Source: Alphaproteobacteria bacterium
Lineage (GTDB): Bacteria > Pseudomonadota > Alphaproteobacteria > ATCC43930 > CGMCC-115725
Direction: 5' to 3'
Assembly: GCA_030041335.1 (NCBI GenBank)
Contig: JASHOB010000137.1
Coordinates: forward strand, 27,685 to 91,684
DNA: 64,000 bases
Positions within the stretch are counted from its first letter, which is position 1, and every line of letters starts with the position of its first letter. Positions 46,003 to 56,333 of the stretch are shown in pieces. Both the position numbers and the translations under genes were made by a program. The notes beneath the pieces are model-generated. The model had not been told where the DNA came from and ran no database searches. It worked only from the letters and a program-made list of their open reading frames with translations.

Positions 46003-47664
46003 CTATGACCGTGCGGTCGAGGCCAAGAAGGCATGAAGGGCAGCAACGACTTGCGCGCCTTCGCCAACCGATGCCGCAACGCGCTTGGTGGAGCCTGATC
46101 TAACATCGCCAATTGCAAATATCCCTTCTCGGCTCGTTTCCAATGGCCCGCGTGTCAATCCGGTATCGGGTCCTGTTACCACAAAGCCTCTCGAATCCAG
46201 GTTTACACCAGCGCCCGAAAGCCAATCGGTGTTTGGTTCGGCACCGATGAAGAGGAATAGATGTCGGATAGGTCGTCGAATTTCATTCTGTGAATCAGCG
46301 CGTCGCCAGGTGACGGCCTCAAGTATGCCATCGTGTCCGTCGACACCTGTAACAGTGGCGGCGGTCGTCACCTCGACGTTCGGAAGCCCGCCGATACGGT
46401 CAACGAGATACCTCGACATATTCGCGGCGAGGGTATCGCCGCGTACCAAAAGCCAGATTTTGGAAACGCGGCCGGCCAGATAGACCACCGCTTGTCCCGC
46501 CGAATTTCCGGCTCCGACCAAGGCGATCTCTTGCTGTGTGCAAAGTTTTGCTTCGATTGGGGAGGCCCAGTAGTGGATACTTGTTCCCTCGAAGGATTCG
46601 ATTCCCGCAATGGTGAGGCGGCGATAGCGAGCCCCACTGGCGACAACGATCGTTCGGGCCCTTACATTTTCTCCGCTGGCCAAGTCGAGGGTATAAGGTG
46701 TTGCACGCGGACTATCTGGAACCGTGATGCGAATGACTTCGTCGGGAATGCCCATATCGACGCCAAACTTCTGCGCCTGATTGTAGGCGCGTGCCATCAG
46801 AGCATGGCCGCTAATGCCGGTCGGAAAACCGAGGTAGTTTTCAATGCGCGCCGAAGCACCGGCCTGTCCTCCGAACGCGCGGCTATCGAGAACGAGTGCC
46901 GAAAGACCCTCCGATCCTGCGTAGACAGCAGCCGCAAGACCGGCGGGGCCGGAGCCAACGATGGCGACATCGAAGGTTCGGTTCTCATCGATGGGGCCAA
47001 CCAATCCAATGCAGCGAGCCAGCTGAACTTCCGCAGGATTCCTCAGCAATTTTCCATTGGGACACAACACTACCGGAAGCTGACTAGGGTCAATGTTGAA
47101 GCGTTCGATTAAGGTCATGGCATCCGTGTCATGCGCCGGATCAAGAGTCAGGTGCGGATGACCGTTGCTGCGTAGGAAATTCTCTAGCCGAAGCACGTCG
47201 CCGGCGTCCTGGCTGCCGATGATGACAGGGCCGCCTTCTCCCGTCTCGAGCAAGCCAACGCGCCGCAAAATCAGGGCCCGCATGATGCGCTCGCCTAGTT
47301 CCGCTTCCGAGATAAGCAAACCGCGCAAACGGTCAGGCGCAATCAACAACGCTTCCACGACGGTGAGAGCGTTGGCATCCACGAGCGCGGGACGGCCTCG
47401 GAGCTGCGCCAGCTCACCCAAAAACGCACCCACACCCTCCGTAACGATGGGCGTCTTCACGCCGGTGTGGCTGCGATAGGTGATCTCAACTTGGCCGGAC
47501 AGAATAATTGTGAGGCCGTGACCAGACTCGCCCGCCTTAGACAATGAGGCGCCGACGTCAAAGGCGCGAACGACGCCGTAGTGCCGCACACGCGAGATTT
47601 CGGACGCATCCAATACCGGAAACATCTGATCGCGCCGCGATTCGAAGACAGAGTTTTGGCTCAT
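46003..47664 (-). CDS. Cyclic-nucleotide-domain thioredoxin-reductase-like protein
   Basis: This 553-aa three-part protein has a cyclic-nucleotide-binding domain (about 15-125, ILSGQVEITYRSHTGVKTPI), a thioredoxin-like domain without CxxC (about 145-215, RFNIDPSQLPVVLCPNGKLL), and a thioredoxin-reductase-like flavoprotein (230-553; FAD motif GSGPAG 237-242, FGGQAGASARIENYLGFPTG, NAD(P) motif GAGNSAG 384-390, FAIGDVRSGSTKRVA). The redox CxxC of thioredoxin reductase is absent; HYWASPIEAKLC stands in its place with a single Cys375. ATG 47664 gives MSQNSVFESRRDQMFPVL. It probably signals or transfers electrons rather than reducing thioredoxin. Confidence 0.87.
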   Translation of the reverse strand: MSQNSVFESRRDQMFPVLDASEISRVRHYGVVRAFDVGASLSKAGESGHGLTIILSGQVEITYRSHTGVKTPIVTEGVGAFLGELAQLRGRPALVDANALTVVEALLIAPDRLRGLLISEAELGERIMRALILRRVGLLETGEGGPVIIGSQDAGDVLRLENFLRSNGHPHLTLDPAHDTDAMTLIERFNIDPSQLPVVLCPNGKLLRNPAEVQLARCIGLVGPIDENRTFDVAIVGSGPAGLAAAVYAGSEGLSALVLDSRAFGGQAGASARIENYLGFPTGISGHALMARAYNQAQKFGVDMGIPDEVIRITVPDSPRATPYTLDLASGENVRARTIVVASGARYRRLTIAGIESFEGTSIHYWASPIEAKLCTQQEIALVGAGNSAGQAVVYLAGRVSKIWLLVRGDTLAANMSRYLVDRIGGLPNVEVTTAATVTGVDGHDGILEAVTWRRADSQNEIRRPIRHLFLFIGAEPNTDWLSGAGVNLDSRGFVVTGPDTGLTRGPLETSREGIFAIGDVRSGSTKRVAASVGEGAQVVAALHAFLASTARS

Positions 47665-48055
47665 CGACCATGATCCGGGCTGCGAGAGAACAACCGGGCC
47701 CATGGCTCGGCTCTGCCCATTCGTCGAGTCCCCTCGGCGGCCGTCGCGACACCTCGTGTCATGCTTCGCGGCATTGCTGCTTCACGGCGGCCCAAATCCA
47801 TCTGGCTCCCCGTACGACGAACCGAGACAAGTATGTCCATTGTCCCTTCCTCTCCGTCCTTGAGACGACCGACTCCCGGAGCCAAACTTCGGACCTCTAT
47901 GGAGTCCGCGGACGGCCCGCTCCGTCGCGACATGACGCCCGGTAACATGCTGGGTGAGGCAACATGGGGGATGGTTTCCATAGTGCCCGACTGCGTTAAT
48001 CCTCTAATCGTTTGCCTTGGGGCGTGGTCGAATCGAAACCGGGCCGGGTCCGTAC
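47665..48055. other. Upstream of CNBD-reductase gene, no gene recognised
   Basis: A long minus frame (47661-48077) exists but the protein is not recognisable. Nothing else stands out. Confidence 0.35.
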
Positions 48056-48366
48056 TCATTTCCGAATTCCGATCCACGACATACCGTAGATGCGCTGGTA
48101 GGCATAAAGAGTGTCATCGAAAGGCACGGCCGGCGCGTCTCTGACGGTGTCAGGCAGATGGCAATGTTCAGCATCATAAGCCCAATAATAATCCAGTGCG
48201 TTCGTCGCAGCTACGTACGGCAATTCAGTACGAACTATATCGCATTGATAGGGCGCGCCGATCCACCGACCAAAAAGCAGCAGCAGCGTCGGTTCCATTC
48301 GGTCATGCCCGATCCTGGTCGGCCTCTGACATCAATACGTCCAGATGTGATTTTCGGAATAGGCAT
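48056..48366 (-). pseudogene. Frameshifted hypothetical gene
   Basis: Starting at ATG 48366, MPIPKITSGRIDVRGRPGSG runs to near 48290, where the frame must shift to continue as RWIGAPYQCDIVRTELPYVA, ATNALDYYWAYDAEHCHLPD and IYGMSWIGIRK to 48056. Both pieces look like real protein, rich in aromatic residues. I cannot name the family. Confidence 0.35.
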
Positions 48367-48619
48367 ATCGAAGCGTCACCGCGACGTTGGCAGCGACTGG
48401 CCGATATTGCACAGCGCCGCTTCGGCAAAGTGACACGACCTTGGCATCACCACGGTCGAACTTTTTTTTGACCCCCAAGATCGGTGCATTTCATTGTCGG
48501 TGCGCCGACGGCATCGTTTGCCTCCTGGGCATGCGTAGAGCGGCCGCGGCGGATTCGCCGACCATTACATCCGCACAAGCACGAGGCTATAGTCGCCGCA
48601 CTGGCGATAGGAGGATGGC
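48367..48619. other. Upstream region of Rieske gene
   Basis: No gene recognised. Confidence 0.3.
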
Positions 48620-49954
48620 ATGACCACGGCGCGCGAAAACGAACTTCTGACGCGGATTGGGCCTGGCACCGCCATGGGCGACGTGATGCGCGAATATTGG
48701 CTGCCGGTCGCGCTCTCGAGTGAAATCGAGGCCGATGGCGACCCGCTGCGTCTGATGGCGCTGGGTGAGAAGCTGGTCGCATTCCGAGACAGTTCGGGCC
48801 GGATCGGTGTCCTCGAGCATCGCTGCCCGCATCGCGGCGCATCTCTGTTCTTCGGTCGCAATGAGGCAAACGGACTTCGCTGCGTCTATCACGGTTGGAA
48901 GTTCAATGTTGAGGGCCGTTGCCTTGATATGCCAAATCTGCCGCTATCACAGCAGGGCATAAAGGACAAGCTTAGGGCCCGTGCATACCGCGTAGTCGAA
49001 CGCCACGGCGCGATCTGGCTCTATATGGGTGATCGGGTGGAGCCGCCGCCGTTTCCGGACTTTGAGCTCAATGACCTGGCGCCCGACGCAATTTCGCTGC
49101 GAGTCATCCAGCAGGAATATAATTGGCTGCAAGGCCTCGAGAACGATCTCGACACCTCACATTTCGGTTTCCTCCATCTCGGCGGCGCGGACCCCGAGCA
49201 AATGGTGCCGGGCGATCTGCTCTATTACCTCGCCAGGGACCGCGCGCCGCAATATCAGATAGAGGAAACGCCGCTTGGCTTCATGTATGGTGCCTATCGT
49301 CCCGGGGATTCCGGTAATCTTCAGTGGCGGCTTGCGCAATTCATGGCGCCCTGTTGGGTCATCCCGCCGGCGGGCATGCTCGCGGATCAGATTATGATCA
49401 AAGGCTATGTGCCGATGGACGATACCCACACTTTTGTCATCACTATCGCGCGGGCCGGCACGATGCAGATGCCGGCGCGATTGCGATCAGGGGCACCGAT
49501 TCCGGGCCTGGCATCGAATACGATCGGAGGCGGTGAGTATCGTGCCAATACCACCGACTGGTTCGGCCGTTGGCGACTCGTGAACAGCGCCGAGAACGAT
49601 TATCTGATCGATCGCGCGGCACAGCGTCATGGCGGCGTCTTCAGCGGCATTGCCGGGTTGGCGGTCCAGGATGCCGCGGTCGGCGGCATGCTCGGGGAGA
49701 TCGCGGACCGTACCCGCGAATTCCTGACCCCGAGCGATGCCATGATCATGCGGTTGCGGCGCAAGCTGCTGGCGCTGATCGAGACCCGCATGTCAGATGG
49801 AGGTGCCTCTTTGCCAGGTGTCGGCGAACCCAGCGCCTATCGCGGCCACCGCGCCGGCAATTTCGTTGCTCCTGCCGGCAAGCCGTTCCGTGAAGCCTAC
49901 GAAGAGATGATCCGCCGCTACGCCAACACGGTTCCACGTTGGGCGGCGGAGTAA
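48620..49954 (+). CDS. Rieske non-heme iron oxygenase (second)
   Basis: This 444-aa protein is a close relative of the enzyme encoded at 29110-30441 (ENELLTRIGPGTAMGDVMRE against ADNELICRVGPGTPMGELMR). Rieske ligands are Cys69-His71 and Cys88-His91 (CPHRGAS; CVYHGWKF), the iron site is Asp178, His181 and His186 (NDLDTSHFGFLHLGG). AGGAGG precedes the ATG. No reductase or ferredoxin is adjacent. It probably demethylates or hydroxylates an aromatic acid. The paralogue pair may have split substrates. Confidence 0.9.
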   Translation: MTTARENELLTRIGPGTAMGDVMREYWLPVALSSEIEADGDPLRLMALGEKLVAFRDSSGRIGVLEHRCPHRGASLFFGRNEANGLRCVYHGWKFNVEGRCLDMPNLPLSQQGIKDKLRARAYRVVERHGAIWLYMGDRVEPPPFPDFELNDLAPDAISLRVIQQEYNWLQGLENDLDTSHFGFLHLGGADPEQMVPGDLLYYLARDRAPQYQIEETPLGFMYGAYRPGDSGNLQWRLAQFMAPCWVIPPAGMLADQIMIKGYVPMDDTHTFVITIARAGTMQMPARLRSGAPIPGLASNTIGGGEYRANTTDWFGRWRLVNSAENDYLIDRAAQRHGGVFSGIAGLAVQDAAVGGMLGEIADRTREFLTPSDAMIMRLRRKLLALIETRMSDGGASLPGVGEPSAYRGHRAGNFVAPAGKPFREAYEEMIRRYANTVPRWAAE

Positions 49955-50276
49955 GCCGTCTCGAGGCATTGTCTCCCGAACGACCTGTTGCCGGGCCGCC
50001 GCATCCTTGGCTTCAAGCCAGCGCTTTCACTCGAAAGGCGCAGCCAACGGACTTCGGGCCGGGACGAGCATCGCTATCTTGGCTGCCCGGTCACTCGATT
50101 CTGCGATCAACTCAATCCCGATGAGACTTCGGTAAACGCAGCCCAGAGGGCAAGGTCGGCAAGGACCGGATCGCATTGCCGCCATGCTGTCCCGACGGTC
50201 ATGGCTTTGCTTGGTCTCTCCGCCATGCGATCATCCAACGGCATAGCCCGATTGAGCGACAGCGAAGGGAAACGAG
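49955..50276. other. Gap before the aldolase gene
   Basis: No recognised features apart from the GAAGGGAAACGAG ribosome-site region immediately before 50277. Confidence 0.4.
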
Positions 50277-51056
50277 ATGGCTGAGAATAAGCTGAAGGAA
50301 AGGTGGAAGGCCGGCAAGGCCGCGGTCAATGGGTGGCTCGCCATCCCCTCCGGCTTCTCGGCGGAGGTCATGGCTCAGTGCGGGTGGGACAGCGTGACCG
50401 TCGACTTGCAGCATGGTGTGCAGGACTATCAGACGATGGTCCAGTGCTTTCAGGCTATGGACCGGCTTCCCGTGACCAAGCTTGCGCGGGTCCCCTGGAA
50501 CGAACCCGGCATCGTCGGCAAGGTACTGGACGGTGGTGCGTACGGGGTCATCTGCCCGATGGTGAACACGCGCGAAGAGGCACGGGCTTTCGTATCTTAC
50601 TGCCGCTATCCGCCGAAGGGGCAGCGTAGCAACGGGCCGATCCGCGCCGCGATCTACGGTGTGGCCGGCGATTACCAGAAAACAGCGAACGACGAGGTTC
50701 TTGTCATTCCCATGATCGAGACCCGGCAAGCGGTCGAAAACATCGAGGATATATTGGACGTGCCGGGGATCGACGCAATCTATGTCGGGCCCGCGGACCT
50801 CGCCTTCTCACTCGGCAAGACGCCGAAGCTCGACAGCGAAGACGCCGAGCAGCTCGGCATCTACGAAACTGTGCTTGCAGCGTGCCGGAAGCGTGGCATC
50901 TACCCCGGTATTCACTGCGGAGAGACGGCCTATGCGGCGCGCATGATCCGCATGGGCTTCCGCCTGACCACGATCGCCAACGACAGCGGGCTAATGGCCA
51001 AGGCGGCGCGCGCGGCGATCGCAAGCGTTTGGAAGGAAGTCGGCGAATATCGCTAG
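50277..51056 (+). CDS. HpcH/HpaI-family aldolase
   Basis: This 259-aa class II metal-dependent aldolase of the HpaI type cleaves 4-hydroxy-2-oxo acids to pyruvate or similar and an aldehyde. Motifs are VTVDLQHGVQDYQTMVQCFQ (about 40-59, with the base-forming His), GGAYGVICPMVNTREEARAF (about 85-104) and VIPMIETRQAVENIEDILDV (about 142-161, metal Glu), then GIDAIYVGPADLAFSLG (metal Asp). It could finish a meta-cleavage type pathway. It stands 120 bp before an MFS gene in the same direction, so an operon is possible. Confidence 0.9.
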   Translation: MAENKLKERWKAGKAAVNGWLAIPSGFSAEVMAQCGWDSVTVDLQHGVQDYQTMVQCFQAMDRLPVTKLARVPWNEPGIVGKVLDGGAYGVICPMVNTREEARAFVSYCRYPPKGQRSNGPIRAAIYGVAGDYQKTANDEVLVIPMIETRQAVENIEDILDVPGIDAIYVGPADLAFSLGKTPKLDSEDAEQLGIYETVLAACRKRGIYPGIHCGETAYAARMIRMGFRLTTIANDSGLMAKAARAAIASVWKEVGEYR

Positions 51057-51178
51057 GGACGAGCTGAGCCGACACTCGCGGCCTTCTCGCGCTATCGCCC
51101 CGGACTGACAGGATACACTGGCGGGTAAACCGGACACAAAAAAATGGAAGATCCGTGCCGTTTTGGCGGGAGGACCCA

Positions 51179-52561
51179 ATGACCGGAGAGAGATCTGCGG
51201 GCGGCTATACAGCGGGCGCGACGGCGCACGGAAGCAGTGCTTCCCCGGTGGCCAGGATGCGATGGCGGCACCTAGTCCTGGGCATCGTCTGTATGGTGAT
51301 GATCGCCAATCTCCAGTACGGATGGACCCTCTTCGTGCTGCCGCTGCATCGAGCGCATGGCTGGACGGTTGCCAGCATCCAGGTCTCGTTCGCGATCTTC
51401 GTCGCACTCGAGACCTGGCCAACGCCGATCGTCGGCTGGATCGTGGATTCACTCGGACCGAAGTGGGGGCCGCGCGCGATGATGAGTGTCGGCGGGGCCC
51501 TGGTGGCGCTGGGCTGGATCGTCGAAGGGTTCTCGGCGTCGCTCGCCGCGCTTTACCTCGGCGGCGCGCTGACGGGCCTCGGGGGTGGAGCGGTCTACGC
51601 GACGGCAGTCGGCAACGCCACCAAATGGTTCAAAGACCGGCGCGGCCTCGCCGTCGGCTTGACGGCGGCCGGCTTTGGCGCGGGCGCTGCGCTCACCATC
51701 ATCCCGATCCGCCTCGTCCTGGCGACGGACGGCGTCACGGCCGCCTTCTTCTGGGTCGGCCTGATCCAGGGCGCGGTCATCCTGGCGGCGGCGCAGTTCG
51801 TGCGCGCTCCCTACCCTGGCGAGGCGCCGGCGGTGAGCCAGGTGAGGGTGCGCCAATCCGCCCGGAGCTCTAGCACGTTCGAGATGCTGGGCGCTCCGGT
51901 CTTTTGGGTGCTCTACCTCCTCTTTCTCCTGATGGCCGCGGGCGGACTGATGGCGGCAGCAAACCTCGCCATGATCGCCCGCTCCTACGGGGTGGCCGAG
52001 ACGACAATTCTGCTCGGCGCCACGGCGCTGTCAGTGGGGCTGATCTTCGCCAATGTGATGAATGGTGCGGCGCGGCCGCTGTTCGGCTGGGTGGCGGATC
52101 ACATCGGCCATTCGACCACGATGACGATCGCGTTCGGCCTCGGGGCGCTGGCCTATCTGCTGATGACGCTCGCGGGTCACGATCCGTGGAGCTTCGTCCT
52201 GCTCGCGGGCGTCATCTTTCTCTGCTGGGGGGAAATTTTCAGCCTGTTTCCGGCAATGTGCACGGATCTCTTCGGGCAGAAATACGCAACGACTAATCTA
52301 TCCTGCCTTTATACGTCCAAAGGCGCGGCCGGCTTCCTGGTGCCGCTGGGAAGCCTTCTCGTCGCGCATACGCATGAGTGGGGCAGCGTCTTGCTGCTGG
52401 CGGCCGTGTTCAATATCGTCGCGGTGCTGCTCGTGCTTCTGGTGCTCCGGCCTGCCGAAGCACGGCACCACGCTGCCGACCAAGCGCTGGCTTCCGGAGA
52501 TCCGGCCATCGAGAGCGGGATGAGAGTAGGCGGAATCGGAGGGAGTTCCCGATTCGGCTGA
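51179..52561 (+). CDS. MFS transporter (OFA/oxalate-formate type)
   Basis: This 460-aa MFS transporter begins at ATG 51179 (GGGAGGA upstream). It shows 12 hydrophobic segments and the family loop (FGWVADHIGHSTTMTIAFG, with VGWIVDSLGPKWGPRAMMSV in the N-half). An acid-anion exchange function is typical of this subgroup, but the substrate cannot be read. It follows the aldolase gene. Confidence 0.87.
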   Translation: MTGERSAGGYTAGATAHGSSASPVARMRWRHLVLGIVCMVMIANLQYGWTLFVLPLHRAHGWTVASIQVSFAIFVALETWPTPIVGWIVDSLGPKWGPRAMMSVGGALVALGWIVEGFSASLAALYLGGALTGLGGGAVYATAVGNATKWFKDRRGLAVGLTAAGFGAGAALTIIPIRLVLATDGVTAAFFWVGLIQGAVILAAAQFVRAPYPGEAPAVSQVRVRQSARSSSTFEMLGAPVFWVLYLLFLLMAAGGLMAAANLAMIARSYGVAETTILLGATALSVGLIFANVMNGAARPLFGWVADHIGHSTTMTIAFGLGALAYLLMTLAGHDPWSFVLLAGVIFLCWGEIFSLFPAMCTDLFGQKYATTNLSCLYTSKGAAGFLVPLGSLLVAHTHEWGSVLLLAAVFNIVAVLLVLLVLRPAEARHHAADQALASGDPAIESGMRVGGIGGSSRFG

Positions 52562-52768
52562 GAACGGCCGGAGAAGATCACAGAACCGTCATGTAATCAT
52601 CATGATGTCGGTCTCGTCCATCTCCCGTGCTCGGAACAACGACGCCTTCCCAGTAGCGCTCGCGCATCATTCTCGAATTCGCGCCTAGCACCGATCGCGT
52701 ACGGCAATAGAGAGGAACATCGGTTTTACGGGTCGATAACCCCCAGAGGCAGTCACAGTCTCGTCGCG

Positions 52769-54025
52769 TCAATTTGGAATCGGCTGAGGTGCGTGCTTGA
52801 CCGGATGAAACGTATATTCGCCGAGACCGAGCAGGAGCACGCAGGTAACCGCAAGAACGATTTCATAGCCGATGAGGATCTGAGAATAGGAATGAAAGCG
52901 GTCGAACGCGCGGCCGCTTAGGGCCGGCCCGAGACCGGTGCCAATGTTGAAGAGCATGAACATTAACCCGTAGATCTTGCCGTAAGCCCTAAGACCAAAA
53001 TAGCGGCCGATGAAGAAGGCCATCTGGTCGATCTCCGCGCCGATGCCGGCGCCGCACAGCGCGGCGCCAATCAGCAGCACGGGATAGGGCAGCTCGCTGA
53101 TAAGCAGCGCGATGCCCGCCATCGGAAGAACGAAAAAACATATCGCGACGTATGGACCCCAAAAACGGTCAAGGCACCAGCCGCAGATAATGCGTCCAAC
53201 GATGATCGCGAGCCCCGCTACAGACAGGGCGGTGGTCGCGAGTTGCAAAGCGATGCCGCGATCAGTAAGCAGTGGCACGATGTGCACGATCGTGCCATTG
53301 ATCGCCAACACGCCCAGAAAGAACGCTATCGACAACAACCAGAAATTTCGGCTTCTAAGCGCCACGGCAGCTTCCACGCCCGGCAATTCCAAAGTCGCGC
53401 CAGCGCGCCCGGAACGCGACGTCCACGGCGGAGGACGCATGAAGATGACGACGGGAATCCAGGCCAGTAGCACGACAGCAAGGCCTAGGCCAAAATAGGC
53501 ATGACGCCACCCGAAGTGACTTATCAAAAATGCAGCAAGCTGCGGAATCAGTGCAACGCCTAGGCCGACGCCGGCTGTCGCCAACCCGAGTGCGACGCCG
53601 CGATGGCTGTCGAACCAAAGCGTAATCACCGCGGCGTAAGGGATCGGGGTCTGCACACCACTGATGAACCCGGCGATGCAAAAAATTGCATAGATGAAAA
53701 ATAGCGGTTTGGGTTGCATCAGGCCAAAGCTCGCAACCGCGACCGCAAACAGTAGGATCCCCGGAATCATGACGCGCCGCGTGCCGAAGCGGTCGATCAG
53801 CCAGCCGACGATCGGACACGACAAGGCCACGAACCACGCACTGATGCCCAATCCCCCGGAGAGGTCGCCGCGACTGATGCCTAGATCTTCCGTTACCGGC
53901 TTGAGGAACACGCCGAACGTAAAGATGAGTATTGCCCCTGCTCCGACCAATAGACCGCAGGCACATGCGGCCACGATCCACCAGCGGCTGGTAAAGACCC
54001 CCATGACATTCTTCCCGTCGGGCAT
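52769..54025 (-). CDS. MFS transporter (MCT-like)
   Basis: This 418-aa protein has 12 predicted membrane segments. Motif A-like loops: VGWLIDRFGTRRVMIPGILL in the N-half and VGRIICGWCLDRFWGPYVAI in the C-half. It resembles the monocarboxylate-transporter-like branch. It faces the third Rieske oxygenase with 107 bp between starts, so it may import that enzyme's substrate. Confidence 0.88.
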   Translation of the reverse strand: MPDGKNVMGVFTSRWWIVAACACGLLVGAGAILIFTFGVFLKPVTEDLGISRGDLSGGLGISAWFVALSCPIVGWLIDRFGTRRVMIPGILLFAVAVASFGLMQPKPLFFIYAIFCIAGFISGVQTPIPYAAVITLWFDSHRGVALGLATAGVGLGVALIPQLAAFLISHFGWRHAYFGLGLAVVLLAWIPVVIFMRPPPWTSRSGRAGATLELPGVEAAVALRSRNFWLLSIAFFLGVLAINGTIVHIVPLLTDRGIALQLATTALSVAGLAIIVGRIICGWCLDRFWGPYVAICFFVLPMAGIALLISELPYPVLLIGAALCGAGIGAEIDQMAFFIGRYFGLRAYGKIYGLMFMLFNIGTGLGPALSGRAFDRFHSYSQILIGYEIVLAVTCVLLLGLGEYTFHPVKHAPQPIPN

Positions 54026-54132
54026 TCAAGCGACTATAGCTTAGCGCGTATAAGGGGGCACCCAGCGATGTGGCAAAGGGTTATATTTGCGCAACAGATT
54101 TTTCCGGGGAGCGCCCTCAGGGAGCGCTATCC

Positions 54133-55320
54133 ATGAGGCCCACGGAATCGCGAGCGTCCCCCGGGGTGCAGAGTCCGCCGGAGCGCCTTGAGATCGACAT
54201 CGCCACCACGCGCCCCGGAACGCCCGGCGGAATATTCATGCGCCAGTTCTGGCACGCCGTTTATCGAACTCAGGATTTGCCGATCGGGCACGTCAGACCC
54301 ATTCGCATCATGAGCGAAGACTACGCCCTTTATCGGGGGCAATCCGGTGCGCCGCTGGTCGTCGCCTACCGCTGCCCGCATCGCGGCGCACCACTGCACC
54401 TCGGTGGGGTCGAGGACGATGCGATCCGCTGTGTCTATCACGGATGGAAGTTCGACAATTCCGGGCAGTGCGTTCACCAGCCCGCCGAAGAAGCGGGTTT
54501 CGCCCGGAAAGTGAGTTTACGAACCTTTCCGACGCGAGAATATCTGGGGCTGGTCTTTGCCTATTTCGGCGAACGCGAGCCGCCATCGTTTCCACATTTT
54601 CCACATCGGCAGAGCGAAGGTTTGATCCAGGTGTGGAATCACGAGCACGTGCCTTGCAACTATTTGCAAAGCTTTGAAAACAGTATGGACGAGGTGCATG
54701 TAGCCTTTGCCCATCAGCCAGGCGGATCACACGTCAAGCTCTCTGCCGATCTTCCCATCATAACGGCAGAGGAAACCGCGTGGGGCATGCTCCGCTTCGG
54801 CACGCGCCGGACCGGCAAGGTGCGCCAGACGCTCCACTATGCTCCGAACATCACTCGGGTCATCGTGCCGCCTCTTGCCGGTATGGACGGCGTCGGCGGC
54901 TGGTCTGAAATCTACTTCAGCTTCACGCCGGTCGACGACGAAAACCATTTGTGGCTGATCACCAGCCACGTCGAGGTCACGGGTAAGGACGCTGAAGCTT
55001 ATCGAGCCAAGCGCGCCGAATATGACAGCAAGTTCGCTGCCGCGCCCCTTGTAATGGATGTCGTACGCGACATTTGGTCCGGCAAAGTACGCTTCGCCGA
55101 TGTCACGCATCCTGATCTCGCGATAGTGCAGGATATTGCGGTGCAGGCCGGCCAAGGCCGGATCGAGGACCGCGCCAACGAACGCCTTGGCCGCTCCGAT
55201 GCCGGCATTATTCTCTGGCGCAAAATTCTCACACGCGAACTGCTCGCGATCGCCGAAGGCCGTCCGGCAAAAAAATGGGAAACACCTCCGGCAGAAGTCG
55301 TGCCCACTTTGGGATTTTAA
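54133..55320 (+). CDS. Rieske non-heme iron oxygenase (third)
   Basis: This 395-aa enzyme is distinct from the other two. Rieske ligands are Cys81-His83 and Cys100-His103 (CPHRGAPL; CVYHGWKF). The iron site is Asp186, His189 and His194 (NSMDEVHVAFAHQPGG). ATG 54133 is used; an in-frame upstream ATG at 54070 would add 21 unlikely residues. It lies divergent to an MFS gene. It probably oxidises an aromatic or heterocyclic acid; no reductase gene is present here. Confidence 0.87.
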   Translation: MRPTESRASPGVQSPPERLEIDIATTRPGTPGGIFMRQFWHAVYRTQDLPIGHVRPIRIMSEDYALYRGQSGAPLVVAYRCPHRGAPLHLGGVEDDAIRCVYHGWKFDNSGQCVHQPAEEAGFARKVSLRTFPTREYLGLVFAYFGEREPPSFPHFPHRQSEGLIQVWNHEHVPCNYLQSFENSMDEVHVAFAHQPGGSHVKLSADLPIITAEETAWGMLRFGTRRTGKVRQTLHYAPNITRVIVPPLAGMDGVGGWSEIYFSFTPVDDENHLWLITSHVEVTGKDAEAYRAKRAEYDSKFAAAPLVMDVVRDIWSGKVRFADVTHPDLAIVQDIAVQAGQGRIEDRANERLGRSDAGIILWRKILTRELLAIAEGRPAKKWETPPAEVVPTLGF

Positions 55321-55762
55321 CAACCCACGCGCTGGCCCGGCGTAACCCTTAACTCGAGCATGTGCTGCCGGGAGCTTGCCATCTGAAGCCGGGCGCATGG
55401 CTGGCAATGCACAAGGACCCCCGATCGGTGCCGCGTTGCCGCGTCGTGTTCAACGGGCTTGCCGCGCTTCAAGACACGTGGATTAGGCTGATTGACGCGG
55501 TTCCACAGTGGATGGGCCTCAGGCCCCGCGGGCCGATCATGTTCGTAGGGTGGCCGCTATCGAACCCGGTGCTTCTGGCGCTGAGTAGGCCCGACGCGGA
55601 CCTTGGATGATCTGAGCGGCATCCTCGCCTTGCTTTGCGATGAGGAACCGCCGACCGTAGTCGCCGCGCATTCTCTGAAACGCAATTTAACGGCAAAGCC
55701 GCGAGGTTTCTTGTAGTTTTGGCGGAGGACGCTTTGCGTTTGCCGGCAGCAGCGAGGTTGCC
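55321..55762. other. Intergenic stretch
   Basis: Frames here (for example 55362-55610 plus) are only weakly protein-like; none called. Confidence 0.3.
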
Positions 55763-55927
55763 ATGTTCGACGGCATTCCGGAGCACTGGAAAGAAGAGCC
55801 ATGGCCGGCAAATGACGATTCGAATGTGCCGGTGCCGCCCATTGTCGTTTTTCTCTACATCGTGATTTTTGCGGGCGTGTCGCTGCTCACCTTCTATGCG
55901 GCCCGTGTCTTTGCGTTGGTCTCGTGA
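55763..55927 (+). CDS. Small membrane protein (54 aa)
   Basis: ATG 55763 with GAGG upstream opens a 54-codon frame. MFDGIPEHWKEEPWPANDDS is a short soluble head, followed by PPIVVFLYIVIFAGVSLLTF as one transmembrane helix and a short tail YAARVFALVS. Codon use is typical of the window. Likely an inner-membrane small protein of unknown function. Confidence 0.65.
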   Translation: MFDGIPEHWKEEPWPANDDSNVPVPPIVVFLYIVIFAGVSLLTFYAARVFALVS

Positions 55928-56333
55928 CGCCTGATCCAATGAAGGCTTGCAACCCTCTTTGAAAGGGGCTTGGGGTTCGCGGTGCTTGCGCCAACCCCGT
56001 TGTGGCATCACCCGGTGACGGCAAAAGACCTGCGATCCGAAGGCGACCATCGATCGATCGCAACCTCAATGTCACAAGTGACAGCATGCTGCTTCAGGGG
56101 CCTACGGTGCGCGAAAAGCTCAAAGTGCAGACCTTGATCGACGCGCCAAATTTGAGTTCCTAACAAAGGCTGCATGCAGTCGCGGGTTACTCGAGCCGAA
56201 TCAATGGCGACGATTTCGAGCGGATGTTGGAGCATCCCCAACAGTAGACGCGAGCAGGCGAGATGCCACGACAAAAAACACCGCCGGCGGTCGTTCGCAC
56301 GACGCCTGCAAATTATTCCGGTCCAGCACACGT
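55928..56333. other. Intergenic stretch
   Basis: No gene recognised. A minus frame around 56008-56337 is open, but its translation has no known pattern. Confidence 0.3.
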
